Shown here piece after piece: positions 1 through 10,231 of a DNA stretch of 64,000 nucleotides. Positions within the stretch are counted from its first letter, which is position 1. Every line of letters starts with the position of its first letter. A program made the translations under genes and the position numbers. The DNA is from Streptomyces armeniacus (GTDB lineage: Bacteria; Actinomycetota; Actinomycetes; Streptomycetales; Streptomycetaceae). The DNA is taken from the NCBI RefSeq assembly GCF_003355155.1, contig NZ_CP031320.1:7082519-7146518 (forward strand). The letters are read 5' to 3'. The notes beneath the pieces are model-generated. The model worked only from the letters and a program-made list of their open reading frames with translations, had not been told where the DNA came from and searched no databases.

Positions 1-3000
1 GTGCGGATGACGGACGGCACGTGGCCGGCGTCCGGCGGCGAACGGGCTGCGGAGGCAGGGCAGAACGGCGGGCGCGAGGGCGCCACTTCACGCGCCAAGG
101 AGCGCGTCACCGAGCGCGTCACCGTCCCCGTCGCCCTGCCGCGGGCCGCCGCCGAACGGCTGCAGCTGCGCCCCGGCGACCGCGTGGACCTGACGAGCAG
201 ACTGAACGGGCCGCCGCCCGTACGGGCCGAGATCACCGGCCTGTACGTGCCGAAGAACCGCGCCGACCCGTACTGGCGGCTGGACCCGCTGGGCGGCGAC
301 GCCGTACGCACGCTCGCCTTCACCACGTACGGGCCGATGGCCGTCGACGGCGACGCCTTCACCGGCGGGCGGCTGGAGCCCGCCGAACGGCACTGGCAGG
401 GCCGCGCCGACTTCTCCACCGTCTCCACGTCCCGGCTCGGCGAGCTGCGCGACGGGGTACGGGAGGCGGTCGCCGACCTCGGCAAGTCCACGGAGGCGGG
501 CAGTCCGGTGGCGAGCAGCGAACTCCCCGCCCTGCTCGACGGTCTGGAGCGGACGCTGCTCGTCGGCCGCTCCACCCTCCTCATCGCAGCCCTGCAACTC
601 GCGGTGCTCGCCGGGCTCGCCCTGCTCCTCGTCGCCCAACTGCTGGCCGCCGAACGCTCCGAGGAGACCGCGCTGCTGCGGGCACGCGGCGGTTCACGGG
701 CGCGTATCGCCGCCCTGTCGGCGGCCGAGGCGCTGCTCCTCGTCCTGCCCGGTGCGCTCCTCGCGCCGCTGCTCGCCGGGCCGGTCGTCAGCTGGCTGAT
801 GGAACGCGGCGCGCTGGCCCGCGCCGGGGTGGACCCCGCCGTACGGCTGCCGGCCGCTGCCTGGTGGGTCGCCGCCGGCACCGCGCTGGTGTGCGCGCTG
901 ACGGTGGTCGCGCCGACGCTGCGCGGGCAGTCCGACAAGGTCCTGAGCACGCGGCGGCGCAAGGCGGCCACGCTGCTGCGCGGCGGCGCCGACCTCGCGC
1001 TGGTGGCGGTCGCGGCGGTGGCGTACTGGCAGTTGGAGCGGCGCGCGGCCGGCTCCGGCGTGCTCTCCGGAGCGGACGACGGCGCCGGTACGCCCCTGGG
1101 CATCGACCCGGTGCTGGTCGCGGCGCCCGCGCTGGCGCTGCTCGCGGGCACCGTCGTGGCGCTGCGGCTACTGCCCGTCGTGGCGCGGCTCGGCGAGCGG
1201 CGTGCGGCCCGTACGCGCGGGCTGGCGGGCGCGCTCGCGGGCTGGCAGTTCAGCCGGCGGCCGATGCGCGGGGCGGGGCCCGCGCTGCTGCTCGTACTGG
1301 CCGTGGCGATGGGGGTGTTCGCGGGGGGGCAGGGCGCGAGCTGGGACCGCTCGCAGGGCGATCAGGCGGACTTCCGGGCGGGTGCCGACCTGAACGTGTC
1401 GGGGGCGGGCACGCCCGCGTTCGGGCAGGGCGGGCTGTACGACGAGGTGGACGGGATCAGCGGGGTGGCGCCGGTGGCGCGCGACGAGTTCGCGGTGGAG
1501 GGGGAGCGTACGGCGCAGGTCGTCGCCACCGACACGCGTGCGGCGGCGCGGCTGCTCCGGCTGCGGGGCGACCTGGCGGACGGGCCGGCGGAGGAGCTGC
1601 TGCGGCCGCTGGCCGGTCCGGGCGCGGGCTCCGGCTCGGGTTCCGGTTCCGGCGAGGGCTCCGGTTCCGGCGAGGGCTCCGGTTCGTCACACGCGGGCGG
1701 CATCACGCTGCCCGAGGACACCGGCGAACTCCGGCTCCGTCTCCGGCTGGAGGTGCTCGGCGGCAAGGGCGGCGACACGGGAGGCGCCCGTACGGAAGGC
1801 GGCGGCACCAGTGACACGGTCGCCGTCACGGTGGAGGACCGGTTCGGCATCCCGTACGAGTTCACGGTCGACGAGCTCTCCGCCGACGGCCGCCCCCACA
1901 CCCTCACCGTCCCGCTCGCCACCGCGGCCGGCGGCACCGGCGGCGCGCCCGCCGGGCCGCTCCGGCTGACCCGGCTCAGCGTCTCGCACCTCGCGCCCAC
2001 CGCCTCCCAGGAGCGGCGACTGACGCTCACCGGGCTGACCGCCACCGGCCGCGGCGCCGCCGCCCGCCCCGTCGAGGTGCCCTCCGGACTGCGCTGGGGC
2101 TCGACGCTGCACGCCGACAACTCCCAGGGCTTCCTCGGCAACGGCCGCCACGCCAAGCCCGAACTGCGGTCCGCGGCGCACGGACCGGACGGCGAGCCGC
2201 TGGTCGTCCGCTACACGACGGGCTCGGCCCCGTCCTCCGAACCGTGGGACGTCGACCCGGTCCCCGTCGACATGCGGCTGCTTGCGGACCGGCCGGAACC
2301 CGGCGCGGCGGCCCCGCTGAACGCCGTCGTCACCGACGCCTTCCTCGCGGCCAGCGGCGCGCGGGTCGGCGACTCCGTGAAGACGCAGATCTCCGGCACC
2401 GACCTGACCGTACGGATCACCGGTGCGCTGCGCGCCCTGCCGACGACGACCGCCGCGCGCGGCGGGAGGACGGACGGCGGCGCCATGCTGCTCGACATCG
2501 CCGCGCTCGACCGCGCCCTGCTGGCCGAGAACGGCAAGACGATGGAACCGGAGGGCTGGTGGGTGGACGCGCGGCGCGGGCAGACCGCGAAGGTCGCCGA
2601 ACAGCTGCGCGCACACCCGTCTTTCGGCTCCGTGCTGGTACGCGACGAGCTCGCCGGGCAGCTGCGCGGCGACCCGCTCAGCGCGGGCCCGCGTACGGCG
2701 CTGACGGCGATCGCCGTCGCCGCCGCCGTACTGGCCGCCGTCGGCTTCGCGGTGAGCGCGGCGGGCGCCGTACGGGAGCGCCGCTCCGAGTTCGCGGTGC
2801 TGCGCGCGCTGGGTGCGCCGAGGCGGCGCCTCGCGCAGGTGCTGGCGACCGAGCAGAGCGCGCTCGTCGTGGTGTCCCTGGCCGTCGGGCTGGCGCTGGG
2901 CGTGCTGCTGACCCGGCTCGTCGTCCCGCTGATCGTGCTGACCGGCGAGGCCACCCGGCCGGTGCCGGAGCTGCTGGTGGAACTGCCGCCCGGGAGGCTG

Positions 3001-3108
3001 TCGTTGCTGCTCGCCGCCGTCCTCGTGGCGCCGCTGCTGGTGATCGCGGGCACGGTGCTGCGCGGGGCCGATCCGGTGGCGGCGCTCCGTACGGAACGGG
3101 GTGACTGA
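1..3108 (+). CDS. FtsX-like ABC transporter permease, 5' end outside window
   Basis: Large MacB/FtsX-type permease, 1035 residues in view. Membrane segments near residues 190-215, 235-265 and 285-305 form the first FtsX unit. More helices follow around 330-460, then a long extracytoplasmic domain, then the closing FtsX unit near 895-1030 with the usual cytoplasmic loop (alternating Arg/Glu, RALGAPRRRL). The frame is open at base 1, no ribosome site is visible, and the N-terminal helix and first periplasmic part of the family are missing, so the gene begins upstream. A Gly-Ser-Glu low-complexity stretch lies near residues 540-562. It is followed 3 nt later by a second permease and then an ATPase, so the three form one transporter. 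Such systems export lipoproteins, peptides or lipids, or drive cell-wall hydrolases; the substrate here is unknown. Confidence 0.85.
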   Translation: MRMTDGTWPASGGERAAEAGQNGGREGATSRAKERVTERVTVPVALPRAAAERLQLRPGDRVDLTSRLNGPPPVRAEITGLYVPKNRADPYWRLDPLGGDAVRTLAFTTYGPMAVDGDAFTGGRLEPAERHWQGRADFSTVSTSRLGELRDGVREAVADLGKSTEAGSPVASSELPALLDGLERTLLVGRSTLLIAALQLAVLAGLALLLVAQLLAAERSEETALLRARGGSRARIAALSAAEALLLVLPGALLAPLLAGPVVSWLMERGALARAGVDPAVRLPAAAWWVAAGTALVCALTVVAPTLRGQSDKVLSTRRRKAATLLRGGADLALVAVAAVAYWQLERRAAGSGVLSGADDGAGTPLGIDPVLVAAPALALLAGTVVALRLLPVVARLGERRAARTRGLAGALAGWQFSRRPMRGAGPALLLVLAVAMGVFAGGQGASWDRSQGDQADFRAGADLNVSGAGTPAFGQGGLYDEVDGISGVAPVARDEFAVEGERTAQVVATDTRAAARLLRLRGDLADGPAEELLRPLAGPGAGSGSGSGSGEGSGSGEGSGSSHAGGITLPEDTGELRLRLRLEVLGGKGGDTGGARTEGGGTSDTVAVTVEDRFGIPYEFTVDELSADGRPHTLTVPLATAAGGTGGAPAGPLRLTRLSVSHLAPTASQERRLTLTGLTATGRGAAARPVEVPSGLRWGSTLHADNSQGFLGNGRHAKPELRSAAHGPDGEPLVVRYTTGSAPSSEPWDVDPVPVDMRLLADRPEPGAAAPLNAVVTDAFLAASGARVGDSVKTQISGTDLTVRITGALRALPTTTAARGGRTDGGAMLLDIAALDRALLAENGKTMEPEGWWVDARRGQTAKVAEQLRAHPSFGSVLVRDELAGQLRGDPLSAGPRTALTAIAVAAAVLAAVGFAVSAAGAVRERRSEFAVLRALGAPRRRLAQVLATEQSALVVVSLAVGLALGVLLTRLVVPLIVLTGEATRPVPELLVELPPGRLSLLLAAVLVAPLLVIAGTVLRGADPVAALRTERGD

Positions 3109-3111
3109 ACG

Positions 3112-6075
3112 GTGCCCGAGGAAACACCGCAGGAGGAAACACCGCGGGACGGAACGGCGCAGGGCGAAACGGCGCGGCAGGAAACCCCGCGGGATGCAAC
3201 GTTGCGCGTCGCACGGATGACGCACGCACCGTGGATCTGGACCAGGTTGCGTTCCGCCCCCGGCGCCGCCCTCGCCTTCGCCGCCCTCCTGCTGGTCACC
3301 GCCTGCACGGCGGCGGCGCTGCCGCGCGCCGTCGACGCGTACGAAACGGACGCCCTCCGCGACGCGTTCGCCGCCGCCCCGCTCCGGGACCGCCTCGTCA
3401 GCGGCACCGCTGACGCGCAGCCGGACGCCATGGCAAACGACGCCGACGCCAAAGTGCGCCCGTCCGCGGTCGACTCGTCGGCGCGCGCCTTCCAGAACGC
3501 GATCCGCCCTCCCCTGCGTACGCACCGCGCCGACGCCGCGTACGGCGTGCACAACCGCTACGGCGCCGAGTCCGAGGACCGCCGCTTCCCGCGGCCCACG
3601 CCGCTGCGCAACCCGCAGACGACGCTCGTCGCCCAGCAGGGCCTCGCGGACCACAGCCGGCTGCTGGAGGGCCGGATGCCGTCGCCGCGGCTGGCCGGGA
3701 AGCCCGGCGAACGTCAGGTGGAGGCCGTTCTCACCGAGCCCACCGCACGCAGGATGAAGCTCGCGACGGGCGACAGCTTCGCCCTCCGCGGCCCCTCCGG
3801 CGACATGACGGTCAAGGTGACGGGGCTGATCGCCCCGCGCGCACCCGGCTCCGTCTACTGGAACGCCGAGGAGAGCCTGCGCCGCCCCACCCTGATCTCG
3901 ATGAAGCCGCCCGGCCCCGGCTCCGAGCCCGAGCACTTCTGGCACTTCAGCGTGTTCATCGACCGCGCCGCGGCCCCCGCGCTGCTCGACCTGAAGGGCG
4001 GCGCGGAGCTCTACTGGCACCAGCCGCTCGCCACCGGCGACCTCCACGCATACGACATCCCCGGCCTGAAGGACGCCCTGACCTCCCTGGCCACCGGCCC
4101 CGAAGCGACCCGGCTCGAGAAGGCCGTGGACTCCGGGCCCGTACGCGTCGACCCGGGCGCCGCCGAGCTGCTCACCCGCTTGGACGACGAACGCGCCGCC
4201 GTCGCCCCGCTGCTGCTCATGGCCGCGCTCGGGCTGGCCACGACGGTGCTCACGGTGATGCTGCTGTGGGGTGTGCTGGCGGCCGAACGGCGGGGTGCGG
4301 AGCTGGAGTTGCTGCGTGCCCGCGGTGGTTCGCTGGCCGGGATCGCCGGGCGGCTGCTGGCCGAGACGGCGGCCGTGGGGCTGCCCGCCGCGCTCGCCGG
4401 CACCGGCCTGGGGCTGCTGCTGACCCCGTCCGGACGTACCGGCCATGCGCTGCTGCTGGCCACCGCGGTCACGGCGGTCGCGCTGCTCACTCTGCCCGTA
4501 CGGGCGGCTCTCGCGCACCGCCGCCCGCAGGCGCACAGCGGGCGTCCGGACCTGCTGCACGGCAAGCGCTCCCGGCGGCGTACGGTCCTCGAACTCACCG
4601 TTCTGGTCCTGGTGGTGGGCGCCGTCGTCGCACTGCGGCAGCGCGGGGTCAGTTCCGGTTCCGGGTCCGGCTCGGGTTCCGGGTCCGGGTCCGGTTCGGA
4701 CGGCGACACCGGCGACCCGCTGCTGGCCGCGGCGCCCGTACTCCTCGCCGTCGCCGTCGCACTGCTGCTCGGCCGGCTCTACCCGCTGCCGCTCCGGCTC
4801 CTCTCCCGGCCCGCCGCGCGCGGGCGCGGCCCGGTCGCGTTTCTCGGCCTGGCGCGCGCCGCGCGTGCGCCCTCCGCGGCCGTCGCCGGGCTGCCTCTGC
4901 TCGCCCTGCTCGTCGCGCTGACCGTGGCGTCCTTCGGGGGCACGGTCCTGACCGGCATCCAGGAGGGCCGTGACCGGGCGGCCGTGACCGCCGTCGGCGC
5001 GGACGCCCGTATCGAGGCAGCGGACTCGCTGCCCGGCGAACTCCCCTCCGCCGTACGGGACGTGCCCGGCGTACGGGAGGTCAGCGCGCTCCGTACGGTC
5101 GACAGCAGCACGGTGGACGGCGCCTCCGAGACCGTCACCGTGGTCATCGCGGAACCCCGCGCGTACGCCCGCCTCGCCGCGCACACCGGGCTCGGCGGCT
5201 ACCCGGAGGCCCGGCTGAGCGGAAGCGGGCAGAACGGCCAGAGCAGCCAGAACGGCCGGCGCGGCGGCGCCGTTCCCGCGCTCGTGTCACCCGAGGTCGC
5301 GGACAGCATGGGGGCGACGGCCTCCGTCTCCGTACCGGGCTTCGAATTCACGGTGCGCCCCGAGCTCGTACGCGAGACCACCCCCGCCGTACGGGGCGAC
5401 CACTTCGTGGTCCTGTCCCGTACGGCCGTCGAACGGGCGCATCCCGAGGCCGCCGGGACCGCCCTCGTCGCCCCCGACACGCTGCTGCTCACGGGCGGTT
5501 CGCTGGACGGCGGCGCGCTACGGAAGGTCGTCACCGAGAGCGGCGAGGCGCGGGCAGGCGACGGCGCGAGCGCCGGCGCGCAGGCCGCCGCGGAGCTCAC
5601 GCTGCAACTCCGCGCCGACGAACGCGCCTCCTACAGCGACTCCGTCCTCCAGTCCGGCGCCGAACGCCTCTACCTCGGCGCCGTCCTCGCCGCCGCGGCC
5701 TACAGCGCACTCGCCGTCCTGCTCTCCCTCCTCCAGACCGCCCCCGACCGCATCACGCTCCTCGCCCGGCTGCGCACGATGGGCCTCCCCCGGCGGCAGA
5801 GCCGCGCGCTGCTGCTGATCGAGTCGCTGCCGATGTACGTGCTGACGGCCGCCGCCGGCGTACTGACCGCGCTCGCCGCCGTACCGCTGCTGCGGCCCGG
5901 CATCGACCTGACCACCCTCGCCGGAACGCCCGACTCCGCCCCGGTCACGCTCGGGGCCGACCCGCTGTCCCTGGCGCTGCCCACCCTCGCCCTGCTGACC
6001 CTCGCCTGCGCCGCGCTGCTCGCGCAGGCCCACCTCGCCGCCCGCAAGACAGACCTCCGCATGGAGCCGCTGTGA
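3112..6075 (+). CDS. FtsX-like ABC transporter permease, second subunit
   Basis: 987-residue permease paired with the preceding gene. There is a membrane helix near residues 45-65, a large extracytoplasmic region, a first FtsX block near 365-465, further helices around 490-620 and the terminal FtsX block near 845-980. The annotated GTG is coupled to the upstream stop (3-nt gap). The first 35 residues, however, are a hydrophilic Glu/Thr/Pro repeat with no counterpart in the family, so the ATG at 3217, just before the first helix, is a reasonable alternative start. A Ser-Gly run of about 16 residues sits in a loop near residue 515, echoing the low-complexity run in the neighbouring permease. 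The stop overlaps the ATPase start by 4 nt (GTGA), indicating translational coupling. Confidence 0.85.
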   Translation: MPEETPQEETPRDGTAQGETARQETPRDATLRVARMTHAPWIWTRLRSAPGAALAFAALLLVTACTAAALPRAVDAYETDALRDAFAAAPLRDRLVSGTADAQPDAMANDADAKVRPSAVDSSARAFQNAIRPPLRTHRADAAYGVHNRYGAESEDRRFPRPTPLRNPQTTLVAQQGLADHSRLLEGRMPSPRLAGKPGERQVEAVLTEPTARRMKLATGDSFALRGPSGDMTVKVTGLIAPRAPGSVYWNAEESLRRPTLISMKPPGPGSEPEHFWHFSVFIDRAAAPALLDLKGGAELYWHQPLATGDLHAYDIPGLKDALTSLATGPEATRLEKAVDSGPVRVDPGAAELLTRLDDERAAVAPLLLMAALGLATTVLTVMLLWGVLAAERRGAELELLRARGGSLAGIAGRLLAETAAVGLPAALAGTGLGLLLTPSGRTGHALLLATAVTAVALLTLPVRAALAHRRPQAHSGRPDLLHGKRSRRRTVLELTVLVLVVGAVVALRQRGVSSGSGSGSGSGSGSGSDGDTGDPLLAAAPVLLAVAVALLLGRLYPLPLRLLSRPAARGRGPVAFLGLARAARAPSAAVAGLPLLALLVALTVASFGGTVLTGIQEGRDRAAVTAVGADARIEAADSLPGELPSAVRDVPGVREVSALRTVDSSTVDGASETVTVVIAEPRAYARLAAHTGLGGYPEARLSGSGQNGQSSQNGRRGGAVPALVSPEVADSMGATASVSVPGFEFTVRPELVRETTPAVRGDHFVVLSRTAVERAHPEAAGTALVAPDTLLLTGGSLDGGALRKVVTESGEARAGDGASAGAQAAAELTLQLRADERASYSDSVLQSGAERLYLGAVLAAAAYSALAVLLSLLQTAPDRITLLARLRTMGLPRRQSRALLLIESLPMYVLTAAAGVLTALAAVPLLRPGIDLTTLAGTPDSAPVTLGADPLSLALPTLALLTLACAALLAQAHLAARKTDLRMEPL

Positions 6076-7133
6076 ACACCGACCACACCCCGCCGCCCAC
6101 CCTCTCCGAACTGGAACGGCGCGCCACCTCCGGCGGTCCCGCGTACGGCGCGGACGCGCTGATCGTCTGCGACCGGCTGGTACGCGTCTTCCACGCGGAC
6201 GGCGTGGAGGTGCAGGCGCTCCAGGGGCTCGACCTGCTGGTCAAGGAGGGCGAACTCACCGCGATAGTCGGCGCGTCGGGCAGCGGCAAGTCCACGCTGC
6301 TCAACATCCTCGCCGGCCTGGACGCGCCCACCGCGGGCAGTGCGGTCGTCGCGGGCTGCGACCTGCTGTCCATGGATGCGAAGACCAGGCTGCGCTACCG
6401 GCGCGAGAGCGTCGGCTTCATCTGGCAGCGCACCTCGCGCAACCTGCTGCCGTACCTCACCGCCGAGCAGAACGTGGCCCTGCCCATGCAGCTGCGCGGG
6501 AGCGGGGACGGCCACCGGCGGGGCGTGCGGGGGCAGCGGGCGCGCGCCCGCGAACGCGCCGAGCGCGCACGCGAACTCCTCGGCCTCCTCGGCATGGGCC
6601 ACTGCGCCGGCCGGCTGCCCACCGGTCTGTCCGGCGGCGAGCAGCAACGGGTCGCCGTCGCCGTCGCGCTGGCCAACCAGCCGTCGGTCGTCCTCGCCGA
6701 CGAACCCACCGGCGAACTCGACACCTCCACCGCCGAGGAGGTCTTCGCGGCACTCCGCACGGCCAACTCCGAGCTGGGGACGACGATCCTGGTCGTCACG
6801 CACGACGAGGCCGTGTCCTCTGAGGTCAGCCGTACGGTCTCGATCCGCGACGGGCGTACGAGCACGGAGACGCTGCGGCACACCCGTACGGACGCGGACG
6901 GCGGTGAGTCGACGGTCAGCCGCGAATACACCACCATCGACCGCTCGGGGCGGCTGCAACTGCCGCCGGAGTTCACCGAACCGCTCGCGATCCGTGACCG
7001 GGTGCTGCTCGAACTCCAGCCGGACCACATCGAGGTACGCCCGGACAGCGCCGCGCCGGCGAACGAGGACGGGCCCGCAACGGACGACACCGTCCCGGAC
7101 CAGCCGACGCCGGACCAGCCGTTCCAGCACTAG
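6072..7133 (+). CDS. ABC transporter ATP-binding protein (MacB/LolD type) with AbrB-like C-terminus
   Basis: Nucleotide-binding subunit of the preceding permeases, 353 residues. Walker A GASGSGKST is at 67-75, the signature LSGGE at about 186-190, Walker B with ADEPTGELD around 206-217, and the switch His follows in VVTHDE. About 35 N-terminal residues precede the ABC fold. The C-terminus adds a segment (about 290-335, IDRSGRLQLPPEF onward) that looks like a SpoVT/AbrB swapped-hairpin element, seen in other Streptomyces ATPases of this type. The final codons run into a degenerate tandem repeat that continues past the stop, so the length of the extreme C-terminus may vary. It starts on a GTG overlapping the permease stop. 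ATP hydrolysis by this subunit would drive conformational change in the FtsX pair. Confidence 0.9.
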   Translation: MNTDHTPPPTLSELERRATSGGPAYGADALIVCDRLVRVFHADGVEVQALQGLDLLVKEGELTAIVGASGSGKSTLLNILAGLDAPTAGSAVVAGCDLLSMDAKTRLRYRRESVGFIWQRTSRNLLPYLTAEQNVALPMQLRGSGDGHRRGVRGQRARARERAERARELLGLLGMGHCAGRLPTGLSGGEQQRVAVAVALANQPSVVLADEPTGELDTSTAEEVFAALRTANSELGTTILVVTHDEAVSSEVSRTVSIRDGRTSTETLRHTRTDADGGESTVSREYTTIDRSGRLQLPPEFTEPLAIRDRVLLELQPDHIEVRPDSAAPANEDGPATDDTVPDQPTPDQPFQH

Positions 7134-7227
7134 CCGTTCCAGCACTAGCCGGCCCAGGGCCAGCCGTCCCAGGGCCAGCCGTCCCAGGGCCAGTCGGCCC
7201 GGGACCAGCCGTTCCAGGACCAGCCGG
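7097..7227 (+). repeat. degenerate CCAG-rich tandem repeat
   Basis: Direct repeats of 12-15 bp built on CCAGCCGTTCCAGGA / CCAGGGCCAGCCGTC fill the 3' end of the ATPase gene and the whole gap to the convergent gene at 7231. The array contains the ATPase stop codon, and several in-phase copies after it also carry TAG. Copy-number change would therefore alter the protein tail only slightly. No function is evident. It could act as a structured 3' end between convergent genes. Confidence 0.7.
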
Positions 7228-7230
7228 ACG

Positions 7231-7902
7231 TCACACCGGCGTGACGCTCAGCCCCGCACCGGCCGCACGACCGCCGTCCCCGCCGCGTGCGATCACCGAG
7301 CCGTAGGCCGTACGCAGCCGGAGCCAGGGCCCCGTGCCGTACAGCGCGACCGGGGCCGACTCGTCGCGCAGGAAGCCGAGCGCGTGTGCCGCGTGCACGG
7401 CGCGCAACGGCAGCCCCGTGCCGTTCAGTTGCCGCCGCCAGATCTCCTCGGCCAGGTCGTCCAGCGTGGCGCGCGTACGCTCCTCCGGCGCCAGCCGGTC
7501 CGTACGCTCCCGGAACTCCGCGATGACCCCCGTCGCCGCCTCCCGTACGGTGCCGGGCCGCAGCTCGGCCCGCGCCTGCCAGCCGCCGCGCGGCGGCAGC
7601 AGGCCCGCCCAGGACGGCCCGGTGACCGCCGCGGGCACGCGCACCGACTCGCTCGCCTCGTCCACACCCTCCAGCAGCTCGCCTGCGGAGACGGTGGCGT
7701 CCAGCTCCACCGGCTCGAGGAGCCGCGCGGTCACCACGGCCAGCACCTCGAAACGGGCGGGGCGGGCGAAGACACCGAGCACGCTGTCGCCCGCCTGGAG
7801 CCGTACGGCCGCGCCCTTCTCCCAGCGCAGCAGGCGGCCCAGGAAGGCGGCCAGCCCGGCGGCCTCGCCGAAGTCAGCGAAGACCAGGCGCGGCACTGTC
7901 AT
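7231..7902 (-). CDS. conserved hypothetical protein, actinobacterial
   Basis: Not recognised as a named family. It encodes 223 residues, cytoplasmic, with no signal peptide and no membrane segment. The N-terminal half (residues 1-120) is a compact alpha/beta stretch. The C-terminal half contains a predicted helical stretch with alternating charged residues (LDDLAEEIWRRQL) followed by a basic/aromatic patch. The ATG has a GGAGGGG box 7 nt upstream that lies inside the 3' end of the thioesterase gene. The two genes overlap by 29 bp and are surely co-transcribed. Position alone suggests a link with acyl-CoA metabolism, but nothing in the sequence shows an activity. Confidence 0.75.
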   Translation of the reverse strand: MTVPRLVFADFGEAAGLAAFLGRLLRWEKGAAVRLQAGDSVLGVFARPARFEVLAVVTARLLEPVELDATVSAGELLEGVDEASESVRVPAAVTGPSWAGLLPPRGGWQARAELRPGTVREAATGVIAEFRERTDRLAPEERTRATLDDLAEEIWRRQLNGTGLPLRAVHAAHALGFLRDESAPVALYGTGPWLRLRTAYGSVIARGGDGGRAAGAGLSVTPV

Positions 7903-8317
7903 CGAAGTACCCCTCCAGGAAGGACTTCTCCTCGTCCGTCAGCCGCCTGGGACGGGCCCGCTCCAGGTCGTAGGGGACTATGACGGTCCGGGCCCGCGCG
8001 TATACCTCCTCGGTGTCCTTGATCTCGTAGTCCAGCGTCGCCGACGCGGCGTTGACCTTGGTCACCCACGTCTCGATGGTCACGGGGGTGTGCCGGTACA
8101 CCAGCGGCCGGCGATAGTCGATCTCGTGCCGGGCCACCACCGAACCGCCCCTGAACGACCCGCCGGGGGACGACGATCCGGCCGCCGCCTCCTCAGCCAG
8201 CCGGAACATGAGGTCGATCCTGGCCTCCTCCAGATAACGGACGAAGACCACGTTGTTGACATGCCCGAAGGCATCCATGTCCGACCAGCGCAGGGTGCAC
8301 TGGAATACGTGCCGCAC
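7874..8317 (-). CDS. acyl-CoA thioesterase, hotdog fold (4HBT family)
   Basis: 147-residue single hotdog domain of the 4-hydroxybenzoyl-CoA thioesterase/YbgC type, which hydrolyses short or aromatic acyl-CoA esters in the cytoplasm. The family active-site region appears as WSDMDAFGHVNN near residues 11-22, with the conserved Asp and the HVNN motif, followed by RYLEEARI. The second strand set (ARHEIDYRRPLVY) and the closing TVIVPYD are also typical. It starts at GTG 8317, the first start giving the full hotdog fold. It overlaps the hypothetical gene downstream, and ettA lies 59 bp upstream on the same strand. Confidence 0.85.
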   Translation of the reverse strand: MRHVFQCTLRWSDMDAFGHVNNVVFVRYLEEARIDLMFRLAEEAAAGSSSPGGSFRGGSVVARHEIDYRRPLVYRHTPVTIETWVTKVNAASATLDYEIKDTEEVYARARTVIVPYDLERARPRRLTDEEKSFLEGYFDDSAAPGLR

Positions 8318-8376
8318 GCTCAGACCATCACTCTCGGAGCCGGCAGGGCCGGTGCTGTCGTCGGATACGCCATCGG

Positions 8377-10041
<1,665 letters not shown>

Positions 10042-10179
10042 GAGAAACCGTCCGGCAATCAGTAGGGGTCGAGAGGCGGCTGCAGGTGTCGAGAGGCGGC
10101 TGCGCCGCGCGGTCGGCATGTGGCTCCACCGTCGGCGGGCACATGGATCCATCTTGCCGCACGCCCCGGCGAACCCGGA

Positions 10180-10217
10180 AACGGGGCGGTTCAGCGCAGC
10201 GGCCGCACCGCCCCGTT
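10180..10217 (-). terminator. hairpin terminator after the thioester-domain gene
   Basis: AACGGGGCGGT pairs with ACCGCCCCGTT across a GC-rich loop of 16 nt. It lies just past the stop of the minus-strand surface-protein gene and upstream of ettA. There is no U-tract, as is common in Streptomyces. Confidence 0.6.
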
Positions 10218-10231
10218 CGCGGGTCCGTCCG

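Noticed and set aside
1687..5184. 1165-residue open frame antisense to the two FtsX permeases
   Set aside because: High-GC shadow frame; composition is Arg/Gly/Gln-rich with no domain, while the plus strand encodes clear permeases.
7097..7227. CRISPR array
   Set aside because: Units are contiguous with no unique spacers; the same applies to the arrays at 35314, 43673 and 50464. No cas genes were seen.
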